Assembly: GCF_009730915.1 (NCBI RefSeq)
Contig: NW_024087259.1
Coordinates: 62,001 to 126,000, forward strand
DNA from: Dioscorea cayenensis subsp. rotundata
Taxonomy: Eukaryota > Streptophyta > Magnoliopsida > Dioscoreales > Dioscoreaceae
DNA: 64,000 bases
Direction: 5' to 3'
A model generated the notes under the pieces. That model had not been told where the DNA came from. It did no database searches and saw only the letters and a program-made list of their open reading frames with translations. This document shows positions 47,701 through 59,750 of this stretch, piece by piece. Position numbers and translations under genes: made by a program. How positions within the stretch are numbered: the first letter of the stretch is position 1; each line of letters starts with the position of its first letter.

Positions 47701-49472
47701 CTTTTTGCGGAAATTTGCATACCAGCAAAAGACAAATATATCTGTATCTAATATGGTAGAAAAGAAGAAGCAATTATGTTTTTTTTTTTGGAAAAACTTT
47801 GTGGTTGTATATATGTATTTTTTTTTTCTTTTCACACACTGTAGTATGTTCTTTCTTCAGGAAAAAAGTTCTCCTTCACCTCTTGAGTCCTATTTTGGCC
47901 TAATTTTATTTGTCGGATTCAGTAGATGAGTTTGATTTGGGAAGACGATCAAAATTAATCTCTGAGTCTACCTACGCTTGTTGTATTATATAACCAACAA
48001 TAATGTGGCCAGTGTGACATAAATATTTAGGTAACAACATGTGTATGGATAGGTCCACACTCTAAATAGTCTATCCCTGACTAGTGTCTTAATTAATTTC
48101 CATACCAAATAGACATATAGAAATATAGAACACACCTACCTTTTGAAGTGTCTACTCATGAAAAGTGTAGCCATTATCCAAAAAGCAACTAAGCATTCAT
48201 TAGATCCATTCTTTTCTTATGCTTAATCACCACCCAATCTTATTATCAGTCAACTTTGTTACTTTGTAGCTTAAAAATACATCAACTTTTGCTTAATCCA
48301 ACCACCTAAAGTGTTCAGTTCATTGTAAGAGAAGGTGGAATAATACTAAATGGAATCTTGTCTTGGTTTTCAAAGCGTTTGGTCCTTTAGTATGAGAGTT
48401 TGTATGAAGGGACACTTGGGGTAAAAGAGAAGGTGTGGTTGGGAGCATAGACAATGAGACAGACACTGAAGATAATTAAGATTCCAGACAAGGATGTTGC
48501 CACTGCAACCTACTCTATCTCTTTACTGTGTTTTGTTTGGCTGTTTGCAACTTTGGCCATGATGGAGACCAATAATGAGTTTTCTTCTTCTGTTTTTTTT
48601 TTTCTTGTTCTTGTTCTCACATATCTAGGTGAATTTTTAATTTCCATTCATACCCTTGAGATTGTCAGATATTTGGAAATTATGTATATGCCCCTGAGTT
48701 TAGAGTCAACTATTGTGGTTGTTGTCAGATATTTTAAGATTATTTTTTTCACCCTTTGTTTTGTGATGTGCAGAACTTTTTAAATAATTTGTACTGATCT
48801 TTGAAAGTTTTCATATTTTTTATTGAAGTTGGATTTGATTAACAGGGATATATGCTACAGAAACTTGCTTGTGGGAAATATGTGTAATATCAAGTTTTTG
48901 ATGGTTGTTTTTGGATTTAATGAGGTGAATAAAAATTGGAAAAGAAGGATCAGAACTGATTTCTTGTGTTTAGCTCAATGAAATAAGTTAAGATTGATGA
49001 GCACATGAAAGCAAAATTGTGTGTGAAATTAGCCTTTTCTTATTGTCCATTATCTCACAATCCACCTTTTCTTTTTTTGGCAGGTATACCCCCATAAGGC
49101 CTCAAATTCATCAATATATATAATATCCGCAGCTATGAGGTTTGAAAAACTGCCAGTCTGCCATTATAAATTTATAATATGAATGTATGGGGGATTGTCT
49201 TGCACATTTACAGCAATCATCATGCATAAAAAAACTCATAAAATTAAATTTACATATCTAGTAGTGGTGATTCTATTTTTGTTAGACAGCACTTTGTTTC
49301 CCAGAGAATACAACAGAGCCGGCCACAACAGGGAGAAACAAGAGGACAGTCATCACTCTCTACAAGACATGAAGAACAAACAGAGAACAATCCAAATACT
49401 CATTACTCACCTACATTACTTTTAAGATTAGCAGGCAAATTACAAATGCACAAGGTTTCTTTTTCACTGATT
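44722..49472. other. Long gene-poor intergenic region
   Basis: About 4.7 kb of AT-rich DNA after the methyltransferase stop. Short frames occur (e.g. 45014-45313, 48454-48783) but have no recognisable domains, start context or splice continuity. No TIR element, tRNA or extended repeat could be defined. It may include 3' UTR of the methyltransferase gene and an undetected non-coding transcript. Confidence 0.5.
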
Positions 49473-51340
49473 TCAACGTTCTGATGTTCTCTTCTTGCCT
49501 TTTGATTTTGACTGTATAGGTGAAAAACAAATACGCAAAAGACTCATTAGTCATAGAAAAGAAAAAAAAAAAATACAAGAATTAGATTTGATTTGTGTTG
49601 CTGATTTGTGTGTTACTTACAGCGAGTGCAGAAATGTCGGCCGTCTTCAGCACTCGGAGTCTTTTTGCTGTTGAAACAAACATGCTGCAGGTTACAGAGC
49701 AGATATGTTCGTTAGATAAATGGCATTGCGTCTTTTATTTACTGTCGTTTTATTCAGGTATACAATTGAGTGATCAATCAATTGAGTTTTAGCATTAATA
49801 CTTCAAGTTTTGATTTTTGTATTTCATGATTTATTACCCAGGTTTAACAAGAACATTGATTGGATGATGAAGAGTAGAGAGACTTACTCCCAAGGAATAT
49901 CTCCGGCAAGCATTCGATCTCCTTCATTGTCTTCATAAACTAAGGTATACTCTCCAGTGCCATCAAGCAAACCTTTGAATGCCTGTTTTTCCTGAGAACC
50001 ATCTTGAATTCCAATGGTTTGGTGATCCCTTTGAGCTGCATGAAAATGAAAGACTCAAGACTTTTGAGTTTCTTTTTCTTCATCAAATTTTGAGTGTTTT
50101 AGATATATGTTGTGAAATTACCTGCAAGTAGGCCGAGGAAGAGTTCTTCGACGGCAAGAGAAAGTTTCTCATAACTGTTGTAAGCCTTGAGATCGATTTT
50201 TCGGCCAATGGGAATACCATCCATGTTAATTTTCAGAAACAATCCTTTCTTGCAGTTCTCAAGCGTTTCTTCGGTCTTTGACGGCACATTTGGAGATGCT
50301 AGTGAAGGTTTTGAAGAACTACTTGCAATGTTCTTTCGGAAAGTGCGAATTGGCGGCCATCCGACGACAGGAACAGAACTAGTCCTGGAATTTTTTTTTT
50401 TTATTAGGAAAGAGATGTAGAAATCAGATATGCACAAGTGTAGATACCTTACAAAATTGGTTTTTTTCTTGAAATTTAATCAAATTAGTGGGAGAACTTC
50501 AGTAGAAAACAGGCTTACAGACTATCAATGTTTTGTAGTTTCCAAAACAGCAAAGCGTATTGGTTTTTCTTTTGTGAAGAAAAATAAAAGAAATGACAAA
50601 CTTTGTCCTTATTGTGCATTCATAAAATTGGAAAAAACAAAACAAAACAAAATTGGTCCTTGTGGTAGAACCAAAATACAGATTAACACATCCCTTTCCT
50701 ATTTTTTAAGAAAAAAAATGATGAAAATAAAAACATAAAATTGATCCTTGCACTACGTCCTTAAAACACACACAAACACAAATACAAATACAAATACAGT
50801 CTATACAGACATAAAAGAAGAAAAAGCAAACAATTCTCTTCAACTTTCAAGGAAAGAGAAAAAAAAAAAGCCAAGAAAAAAAATCACATGTTGCTGAGAA
50901 ACAAACAAAGTTCTCAATCCACAACCAAACACCACCACAAATCACAAAACAAACAAATCATTCATCAAATAAAGAACACACAAAAATAAAAAGGCCACAA
51001 AAAAGAAAGAAAGAGAAAACATAATACCAGTAAGGAAAGAATGAAAGATAAAAAAAAAGGGCAGGGTTTAAGAAAATAAAATAAAACAAAAAATAAAGAG
51101 AGAGAGAGAGAGAGAGAGAAGAACAAGAAACAGTTGTATGTGGAATCAATGATATAGCATAGAAACCATCAAAATAGTACCTTGTCTGAGAACCATTGTT
51201 TGTTCCAGCTGCATTTGATGTTAAAGGACACTCAGCCTTTCCCTCAATGGCCCCCTTTTGTTTTTGCTGAAGAAAAGCTGCTCAAAAACACAAGTATCAA
51301 ACTAGCTCAAGCTTAAGCTAATACACTATATTATATATAA

Positions 51341-51373
<33 letters not shown>

Positions 51374-51614
51374 TATGTGTATGTATATACATACTTAAAG
51401 TTCTCTCAGTGTTGTTGTCTTTGATTTGCAACCGGTGTTCTTGTTGAGTACCAGGAGGACAAAGACTAAGCTCTAGTTTCTTCTCTTCTGGCGCTCCAAA
51501 CTTAGTACCACCTTCTTCTCTTGTGTCTCTAACCATCCAGTGATGACCATTTGGGATTAAGTTTAGAAGTTGAGGAGATGATTTAAGTCCATTATTTCCT
51601 TGGCTTTCATCCAT
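49473..51614 (-). CDS. Aux/IAA auxin-response repressor (IAA18/IAA26 type)
   Basis: Six exons on the minus strand: 51614-51395, 51277-51181, 50384-50122, 50035-49888, 49684-49621, 49511-49473, totalling 276 residues. What is seen: domain I LELSL (residues 47-51, in [11 protein letters not shown]), the EAR-type motif that recruits TOPLESS; domain [15 protein letters not shown] (112-124), the degron bound by TIR1/AFB with auxin; domains III/IV forming a PB1 fold from about 154, with the invariant Lys in [17 protein letters not shown] and the acidic loop [16 protein letters not shown]; then [20 protein letters not shown] and a basic tail [12 protein letters not shown] that can act as a nuclear signal. 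Family knowledge: represses ARF targets until auxin triggers its degradation. GLLAAQRDH and the [10 protein letters not shown] tail resemble IAA18/IAA26; the exact orthologue is uncertain. All domains are intact, so this should be auxin-responsive. Confidence 0.94.
51345..51376. repeat. (GTAT)n microsatellite in Aux/IAA intron 1
   Basis: About seven ATGT/GTAT units starting within 20 bp of the intron 1 donor (minus strand GTATGTATATAC), so the donor itself lies at the edge of the repeat. Confidence 0.85.
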
Positions 51615-51627
51615 GTCTGTTAGAGAT

Positions 51628-52113
51628 CTGATGAATTTAGAAGGAAAATAATTAATTCAGGAGAAAAGTTTGAAACTATGAACATTGAGCTGAAAAGATG
51701 AAAACTTCACAAGGAAATGGTTGAGAAATAAGATTTGCAAACCATTTTGTTGAACTGAATAGATGAGAAAAAAAAAATTTAATAAAGTTTGAACTTGAAA
51801 ACAAGATGAAAAACCATTCTGTTTGAAACTCTAAAGATGAGAACTTTGCAAAGAAAGATAGAGATCTTTTACAAAGAAACAGTTTAAAAAATAAAATAAA
51901 ATAAAATAAGATGCAATTTATTCCATGGAATCAAAATATGAAAAACTTCACAAAAGAAACACATCAAATAATAACCAGATAGATTCAGACCATTCCATTA
52001 AACTCAAAAGATGAGAAACCTCCACCAAAAAAGAAAAAAAAAACAATTAAATAAAATAAAGCTCAAAAAAAAAAAACAAGATGCAAACCATTATACATAA
52101 ACAGCACACTCAC
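51628..52113 (-). other. Probable 5'-UTR intron of the Aux/IAA gene
   Basis: Minus-strand donor GAGAAG|GTGAGTGTGC (52114/52113) and acceptor TAAATTCATCAG|ATCTC (51628/51627), 13 bases before the ATG. The interior is A/T-rich with no coding potential. Inferred from splice motifs. Confidence 0.6.
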
Positions 52114-52504
52114 CTTCTCAGAAAGAAAGATAGAACAAAAGGTAGGACAAAGAGAAGCTCAGAAGACCAAACTGGAGGAACAGCAAGAGAGAAAGATGGA
52201 TGAAAAATAAAGAGAAGAGCAAAGGCGATGCCTTTTCTTTTCCCAGAACCAAAGCCTGCCCAAACTCCAAAAAAACAAAAACTCAGAGGCTCAGAAAATA
52301 GAGAAGCAACAGCCAAATCCTCAAAAGATTGAATCTTTAAGCCTCAGATGAGTCAGTAGGACAACTAGAAACAAAAGGCTCCACCCTTTAGCTCTCCCTA
52401 TTCAACATATAAAAGACATATTGAACACCTTTATATATACATACATATATATATCTATATATCTCTCTACAAAAACAAATAGAGAGAGTGAGAGTGAGAG
52501 TGAA

Positions 52505-52535
<31 letters not shown>

Positions 52536-52686
52536 GTGGGAAATTGGAGGATGGACTATGGAGCACGCAAGCAACGAGGAGTGACAAAGCTGGGCAGCAG
52601 AGCACGCTCACCCAGGAGCTCAAATAACACTCTTTGATTCTCTTTGCTCCTCTCTTTCTTTTTCTAAGTTTTGTTTTTATTTTCAT
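52114..52686 (-). promoter_or_regulatory. Aux/IAA transcript leader with uORFs and a (CT)n tract
   Basis: If transcription starts about 30 bp below the TATA-like site, the leader is about 560 nt. It contains an upstream ORF starting at 52686 (94 codons, running through a CT repeat as Ser-Leu) and another starting at 52316 (68 codons, ending near the leader intron). Either could lower translation of the main frame. The (GA/CT)n tract lies at about 52489-52529. Confidence 0.4.
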
Positions 52687-52700
52687 TCTTAATTTTAAGC

Positions 52701-52710
52701 CCTTTATAAG
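52701..52710 (-). promoter_or_regulatory. TATA-like box of the Aux/IAA gene
   Basis: Minus-strand CTTATAAAGG, upstream of the CT-rich leader. It is the best TATA candidate in the region; a second, weaker one is TTTATATG near 52415. No auxin-response TGTCTC element was searched exhaustively. Confidence 0.4.
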
Positions 52711-53281
52711 CCTTCAAATTCCTCATTAGTCATTACTGCCCCCCCACCTGTATTTCTTCCTTTCTCTATCTTTTTAGCTTTCTTCCATATCTACCCCTAG
52801 TACAAATACATAATTACACATATACTTTTAGTTATTTTATTCATAATAACGACAAGCATCACCGCCAAAAAAAAAAAAATGTGTCAAAAAAACATATATG
52901 TAAAGAGTAGGTCATGTGTTCAAATTTCTCTCCTGACAGGATTGTTCTCCGTAGCTGTATTATTCATATACCTGTTCATATGAGATTTTATATTATTTTT
53001 GTACTGAACATACACTGTATATCGGGCTCCAGTACTGTTTATATTTATAAAAAAGACGTTTGTCACCTATTATTCAAAAAAAAAAAACATATATGTATAA
53101 TAATGCATCAATTATAGTAACTTAAAAACCCTCCAAATATTTATTAACTCGGTTAAATTTCATATAAAATAATTAAAATTTTATTATGTGTATACTCAGA
53201 ATATCGCTTAGGAATCAAACCGAGTAAATTTTCCATTTGAAGATATATATATATATATATACTCCTATAACATCCCAAGAT

Positions 53282-53313
53282 TTGTGTGTGTGTGTGTGTG
53301 TGCGCGCGCGCGC
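53282..53313. repeat. (TG)n(CG)n alternating purine-pyrimidine tract
   Basis: About ten TG units pass directly into five CG units followed by CATAG. Strict purine-pyrimidine alternation over about 30 bp, in otherwise AT-rich DNA, is the kind of sequence able to adopt Z-DNA under supercoiling. Confidence 0.85.
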
Positions 53314-56020
53314 ATAGTCAAGTGTGGGATTCAATTTTTCTTGATATAAATATTCTCTATTGCTTTTTATTAATATTTTTATTTTTATTTATGCAAAATT
53401 ATATCAAAATCGAGAGAATAATATTGTATGGGTAATTTTCAAACAAAGTTTGAGTTCACTTCTTATTTAAATAGTGTGAAATCATAGAATCCCGGGCCAT
53501 TAGTGGCATGCAATCATATTGGAAGAGTTATAAGAATATGACAAATAAAATGAGAATATATTTCACTATCAAATCAGGCTGCAAGTAATATGTATATATG
53601 CATATATATTTAATATATTTTGACCGCCTACAATAGAATTTGTATTTCATTTTCTCTCAATCCAAATATTGATATATATAATATAATTTATAAAAAAACT
53701 ATAGATATTATTTATTTAACAGATTAGACAAATATATATTAATTAAGAGTCTTGTGCAAATAAAAATTAAACTTTTAATCGTGTGTTTTTAATTATAAAT
53801 ATCAAATTTAGGTTGCAAACCACACACCACAAGTGAGGACCTAATACTATCACTATTTTCATCAAATTTCAAACTTAGATAATAAAATTTTTATATCGAC
53901 TTCCTTCACATCGTGCCTAATGTCTAAACCAAATTCACACTATATTTTTAAAGCTCAAATTACATTAAATATATAAGATAAATTAATATCACAGATATGA
54001 TGTAATAGCCTTTAAATTAGATAGAGTTATTAGCTTTATTATTGTTTTTTTTTATTTTAAGTTGTTTTATTTAAATAATTCTTTTTTATTATATTAATTA
54101 AATGATTGAATGAGTCTCCCACAAACAATTTTAGTCATTTCTTGATGTGTCTCATTTTGATTAGTTTCATTTTAAATTTTACACATACAATCAATAATTC
54201 TTCATTTCACAAATGTTATAACTTAACCGACCAAATTAATATAACATGTATTTATGACTCCCTTTAAAAATCGGTTTATATAATCTAGAAACAAGCAAGA
54301 AAACAAATTGTGAGAAAAAAACATCTAAAAATGAGCATTGAAAATGTGTGAAAAATGAAGTGTGAAAATGAATAATGGATTGAGTGAGTATCATAGATAT
54401 TATCATCAAAATTGTGTGAATTGTGTGAATTTTGTGAATTCTAAAAAAAAAACTTTGATTCCATGGTCATGAATATGCCCTATTTATAATATATACAAGG
54501 TTTTGGCCCGTTAGGGTTAGGGTTTTGAAAGTGAAGAATAAAACACCATGAAATAGACTAGACAAGTAAGCCCACACATCTTCTTCAATGAAAGAAAAGA
54601 CCTATCTAAAAGTGGTCCATTTCTAGAAAATGAAAATTATTGGCTCGATACGTTAAGTACAAGGTAGTAGGATAAGACCGAACTTTTAAAATAATAATAA
54701 TAGTAATAATAAATAAAAAATTTAGGGGTTGTGATTCATGTGAGAATTGTGATTCAATGGCTTAATGTTGATAATATTGATAAATTGAATACAAAATTGT
54801 TTGTTTTGAACTAGGTTTGTAGGTTGAACTCTAATGTTAGTGTCATGATCTACACTTCAGATAAGAATCAAATTGAGATGCCATGCGGAATGTTGCATCT
54901 TTTTACTTATAACATAATAAGGGTTTGAAATTTGTATTTATGTATGTTTATATGCTGGAAAAAATATGTGATCAAGAAAGAAAGATACTTTGGCATTGAT
55001 GCCATACTTGTGCCTCTCAAGCCATGTGTTAATCATGTGTTTTGATTGTCGTAAATAACTAGGTTAGAACTTGATAAAAATCATATGGTAAAATATTATT
55101 TGATAAACATATGCCAGAAGATTGCTTTGTGCGAAGTGATATACAACTAATATTGATTTTGTTAAAAAGAATTGAATATGAGATATTGATGATATGGGGG
55201 AGAAAATAAAACAAAAAAAAATCATTTATGTACCATAGTAAAAGAGAAAAAAATCTCAATAAAAAGTAGAATGACACTTTAAATTATTGATATTGAGTCC
55301 TCTGCATAATTAAGGTGTTCATCTCATTGAAAAAGCAAGTTCAAACCTTTTAGTTCGTATAGGTAAACACGGGTACGTTGTAGAGCTCAACTCTACATGT
55401 ATGCTCAACCCTGGCACGTAGCTTGTTCACATTTGTAATATATATATATATATATATTATGTCAGAGATATGCATCAAGAAAGATCACTTCGATATAAAC
55501 GAAGGGATGACTACTATAAATAAATGGAACCTTCTATAAAGTAACTTTTGTTCAGGCCTTTATAAGTGAAAAGCTTTAAAATATTTATTAAGTACATAAG
55601 AAAGAACCAATGGCATCTTGCCCTGTTAGTGTTGATCCCTTACGTAGAGTGTTTATTTCATGGATAATCAAAGATTGAATCTTATAACCTATATAAAGTT
55701 AGAGCATATAGTGGTTATTCAGTTTACAACTCCACACCTATGTACATCTCTGACTTCCCTTAAATTGAGCTGCGAGCTTGTCATATATTTGTCAATATAT
55801 ATATATATATATACAAGAGAGATGATAACAAAGGAAAGTGAAACTACAATTTACTTGCTCCTATTCTCTATGACAATGAAATAATTTCATGACCAGGCCA
55901 AAATATTTATTTAACAAATAATATAACTATATCAATAAAATATTTTTTAATGCAAGTAAAATGAATAATTAACAGTGTCGACCATCTTTTCGTTTATGGC
56001 ACCTGATCCTCTGCATTGGT

Positions 56021-56058
56021 ATTTGTGTTATTGGTATTTGAATACCAATAACACAAAT
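56021..56058. repeat. Near-perfect palindrome, 18-bp arms
   Basis: ATTTGTGTTATTGGTATT and its exact reverse complement are separated by only two bases (TG). The second palindrome begins 23 bp later. Confidence 0.85.
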
Positions 56059-56080
56059 ATTTTTTATTGGTATTTGTGGT

Positions 56081-56110
56081 ATTTGAATCCACATCGATGT
56101 GGATTCAAAT
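56081..56110. repeat. 30-bp perfect palindrome
   Basis: ATTTGAATCCACATC is followed directly by its exact reverse complement, with a central ATCGAT. The spacer between it and the preceding palindrome repeats the phrase ATTGGTATTTGTG. Confidence 0.88.
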
Positions 56111-56375
56111 ATTAACTCACGTAGTGTGAGAGCAAAATATGTTGAGGTAGTAACTTCACACATGTACATTTTTTTTGACGTGGCTTATCTATGTTGCAAG
56201 ATTAATTAGAAGTGTGAATGAATAAAAAGTTGTTCAATAGGCCAAGCTTGTTCAATTTCTAATAAATTTTGTGAGTATTGCTTGAATGCCTTAATTTGCA
56301 TATAATTATTTTTTATTTTTTATTTTACAAATGCCACAAGCATAAAAGTAAATTAAAGGATGTACATAACCTCGA

Positions 56376-56575
56376 ATTGATCACTTAGTAAGGTATGAAT
56401 TGGGTTGTAAATCCGCTCTCACAACGGGATCCTATGGCATCCTGTATACATAGAAGGCCCATCGTTCATACACAATGAACCCTTACTCACCATGCGTTGG
56501 GTGAGATCTGAATACCCGACCTCTTACATGAGAGCGAATATCTTAACTATTTAACTAACCCAATGTCCGCATTTA
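56376..56575 (-). repeat. tRNA-like SINE candidate
   Basis: On the minus strand, TTGGGTTAGTTAAATAGTTAAG (A-box-like, with the GTTAG core) is followed by GTCGGGTATTCAGATCTC (B-box-like), then about 130 bp of unique sequence with more balanced GC. No target duplication defined. Confidence 0.4.
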
Positions 56576-56840
56576 AATAACTAATTAATTCACAATAGAC
56601 GATTAACAACGGTTTTTGCATATATTTTCTTTTATTGTTCCAAAACTAAATGTATTTTGAGATCCAGTTTGTATCCGTTTCCCTCTTGATGTTGGTGTGC
56701 GGTTAGAAATCGGATAGTGGGTTTTTTTTCTTTCCATGATCTCATATAACAAATGTTTGTAATAATTTGAGAATTCTTTAAATTTTTTTTTTTAAAAAAG
56801 AAACCCTTAGGAGAGGAGAAGCTTTGCATGATCTTCAGAG

Positions 56841-56878
<38 letters not shown>

Positions 56879-57919
56879 TATATATATATATATATAGTTG
56901 AAACGTTGCATGATCTTGTTGTGGTGGCACGTCCATCTCTCGTGAAGAATTCTTTGCTTACAACCCCCTAAAAATAGCATAATTTCATACACTCCCTTAA
57001 AAATTTCATTGAATATTTGAATATACACCAATATGAGATCAATATCCAACTCAGAAAAGCAGTATGACATATATACCAGCAATTTTTTTATTGATCATTA
57101 TCGAACTATTTTATGTATGATAATTATATTTATTTATCGCTCTCAGTGGTTTTTCTAAACGTACGTATAATTATAAAACTGAGAGAAATAATTAAAAATG
57201 CTTTTTTTTATTTCACAAATACAATATCCATACACTTTAATACCAAATACATTGGATTTTTTACCTGATGATATTTATTTACTGAAAATTATCATGCTAA
57301 ACCAAATTAAATATTTGTGCTAAAGTAGCAAAATGCTAAGGAAAATATCTCTGTTTTTGTTAGGGGTTATTGATGCCAATATGAAGAAATTGTAAATTTT
57401 GCAAATTAAGAAAATATGCAAGGGGGTACGTGTGTGTGTGTATATATATTAAGTGAAGCTAACATATATGAATGTATATGAATGTATATGCATAATAGAA
57501 AATTTTCAGAATTAAACTAATTTATAAAAATGTTTAAAAATATAGTAAATTAATGTCATGTTCCCCTTAAATATGGTGAATATTATGAATAGTGGCTTGT
57601 CCATTTCTTAATATATATATATATATATATATTAAATAAATATCCCGTTTTATATTAGCAAAAGAAAAAAAAATTCATTAATTAAACTATTTTGCCGTCA
57701 TGGCGTGATGTTTATGCATAAAGAAGTATTGTGGGATGTATAGTATTTTAATCTAAAATGTTGAATTATTTTTAGCACAGTAGTTCAACAGATCAAAATC
57801 ATTGATTTTCTTATTCCAACTATACATACGGGGAAAAAATAAAAAACAAAACATAACATACTTGTTTTTTTCTGTCTCTCTCGTATGGCTATTGCTCTCA
57901 CCTGCGCCGGAATATTGTC

Positions 57920-57920
<1 letters not shown>

Positions 57921-57963
<43 letters not shown>
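57921..57963. repeat. (AT)n microsatellite
   Basis: About 21 AT units without interruption in intergenic DNA. Confidence 0.92.
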
Positions 57964-57966
<3 letters not shown>

Positions 57967-58401
57967 GTACACAATAATATATATGCACAAAAAGTAAATT
58001 GTAAAATTTACACTAAAATACAAAAGGTGAAAATGCAAAAAGTAACAAAAGTTGAACTTCTACTCACGAGAAGAAGATGGTGATTTTCCATTGGATTCAA
58101 GTAATGAAGAAGCTGAATCATCGAGAAATCAAGCTACAGATCAACTTCAAGAAAAAAACTCATTGAAGACAATGAGAGACAAAGGGAAAAATCTCATACT
58201 ATTGAATGTGTAAAATAAAAATCTTTACATAATAACATTGCTCTTTTTAGTGCACATTCGAATAGCTAATTAGCATCCTAACCGCCAGCTAACCATTAAC
58301 TAACTGTGCTGAGTTAGAGATAGTTATAACTGTTTCTGCTATGTGGTTGCATACACGTCATTACTCGATAACACATCATCTCCAACCTCATGAATCTCAT
58401 C

Positions 58402-59234
58402 CAGGCTTGGAACCAGAGAGGCTAGTAGGGGCTAAAACTCCCTCGATGTCAGGGAGATTATTTTTTATGCAACATAAGATTTAATGGTTCCGATTTTTTT
58501 ATATTTAAATTAATATAAAATAAAATATTTAGACACATGAAAGCGTGCAATGTAGTTGTGCTTGAGTGGTTAATGGGCTCATATAACTATAAAGTATATG
58601 ACCTTGACCCACCATGGTTCGATGCCCGGTACATGTGTTGCTTTTACATTACATTTTTTTTTTATTAGTAATTAAAAAATATAAATTGATTATAAGACAT
58701 AACAAATATATTATAACACATGATGCATGTGTTGTTTTCGCATTCTATTTTTTATTTATAAAAAATTACTAAAATTCAAAATTTTAATAAATATTTATAA
58801 AAAAAATTAAAAATCTTAAATAAATTTTTTTAGTAATTTTAAAAAAAGTTTAAATTGATAGCCTAGCAAATATATTATAACATATATGTATGTTATAATG
58901 TACCATATATGCTAAAGTGAAGGGACAAATGTTTTTTTATAAATAATAGTTTGTTTATCTATAGTGAGAGGGATCTCATATTTTTTAAAAAAATACAAAT
59001 TTGAGATGTGTACTTATTAGTTAGATTGTTAAAAAAATCTCATATATTTACTACAAGTAATAACAAAAATTTTAATTATACTTTATATTTTTTAAATACG
59101 TGTATTCAAAATTTTGTTATATTAGCATATAATTCTTCATTTAAAATAATTATTTTATTGAATAATTTTTCTTAAATTTTTACACTTTGTCCTTAAGATT
59201 CAGCTCCTACTATTGTGTCCTGGTTCCGTCACTG
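58402..59234. mobile_element. hAT-like MITE
   Basis: An 833-bp AT-rich element with ends CAGGCTTGGAACCAGAG and (reverse complement of the right end) CAGTGACGGAACCAGGA, flanked by ATCTCATC (58394-58401) and GTCTCATC (59235-59242), an 8-bp duplication with one mismatch. CAG-type termini and the 8-bp duplication point to hAT. It has no coding capacity and contains a tRNA-like segment at about 58548-58632 that may be a nested SINE. Confidence 0.65.
58548..58632 (+). repeat. tRNA-like Pol III promoter (SINE head)
   Basis: GTGCTTGAGTGGTTAATGGG (A-box-like) and GGTTCGATGCC (58617-58627, B-box match) at a spacing slightly longer than in a tRNA. Lies inside the hAT-like MITE. Confidence 0.4.
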
Positions 59235-59242
59235 GTCTCATC

Positions 59243-59750
59243 TGTTTGGAAAAAATAAAAAATAAATATCAATTAAACTAATTAACAAGGTCACATGCAC
59301 AATATAACATTTTGGACATTTGGTACAGCAATGAGCTAATTAAACTATTAAAGCAATTCGTCTCACTCAGGGGCATTTTTGTAATTACCGGAAATGATGC
59401 ATTACTGTCACTGGGAATCCGGTTGTCGGACGAATCGTGGAAAACCAGGGTTACATCCGAATAAACGATAACAAGAAACGTGTCCAATTGTGTATCTGGT
59501 GGGACCCGCATATTGATCTTTCATTATGGGGCCCTCACTCGCAATGCTAGCATTTGTTTTCCTTTTTTTTCTTTTTTTTTTTTAAATAAACTTAATTGTA
59601 TAATAAATTAACAAAGTAAATTCCCTGCGGGCCGCGGTCCTGTGTCACGCCCGGCTCAATAAGAGTTGAGTACGGTGAGCCAAAGATCGAGAAACCCCGC
59701 CATATCGACGATAAGGATGGTTCCTCTCATACTTAAAAAAAAAATTATAA
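59243..59750. other. Intergenic segment between two TIR elements
   Basis: Unremarkable except for a GC-rich patch (CTGCGGGCCGCGGTCCTGTG at about 59624, then TCACGCCCGGCTC) that resembles the margins of repeats more than host single-copy DNA. Origin not identified. Confidence 0.4.

Larger units (their letters stand above)
52715..58401. other. Long AT-rich, gene-poor region
   Basis: Nearly 5.7 kb without a convincing gene. Microsatellites: (TG)n(CG)n at 53282-53313, (TA)n at 53246-53262, 55439-55457, 55797-55813, 57612-57632 and 57921-57963, (AAT)n(TA)n at 56842-56896. The two palindromes at 56021-56110 and a tRNA-like repeat at about 56376-56575 are listed separately. All reading frames here are short and AT-driven. 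Confidence 0.55.

Noticed and set aside
48454-48783. 109-codon hydrophobic ORF
   Set aside because: AT-rich T-run sequence gives Phe/Val/Leu strings; no start context, homologous pattern or supporting exons.
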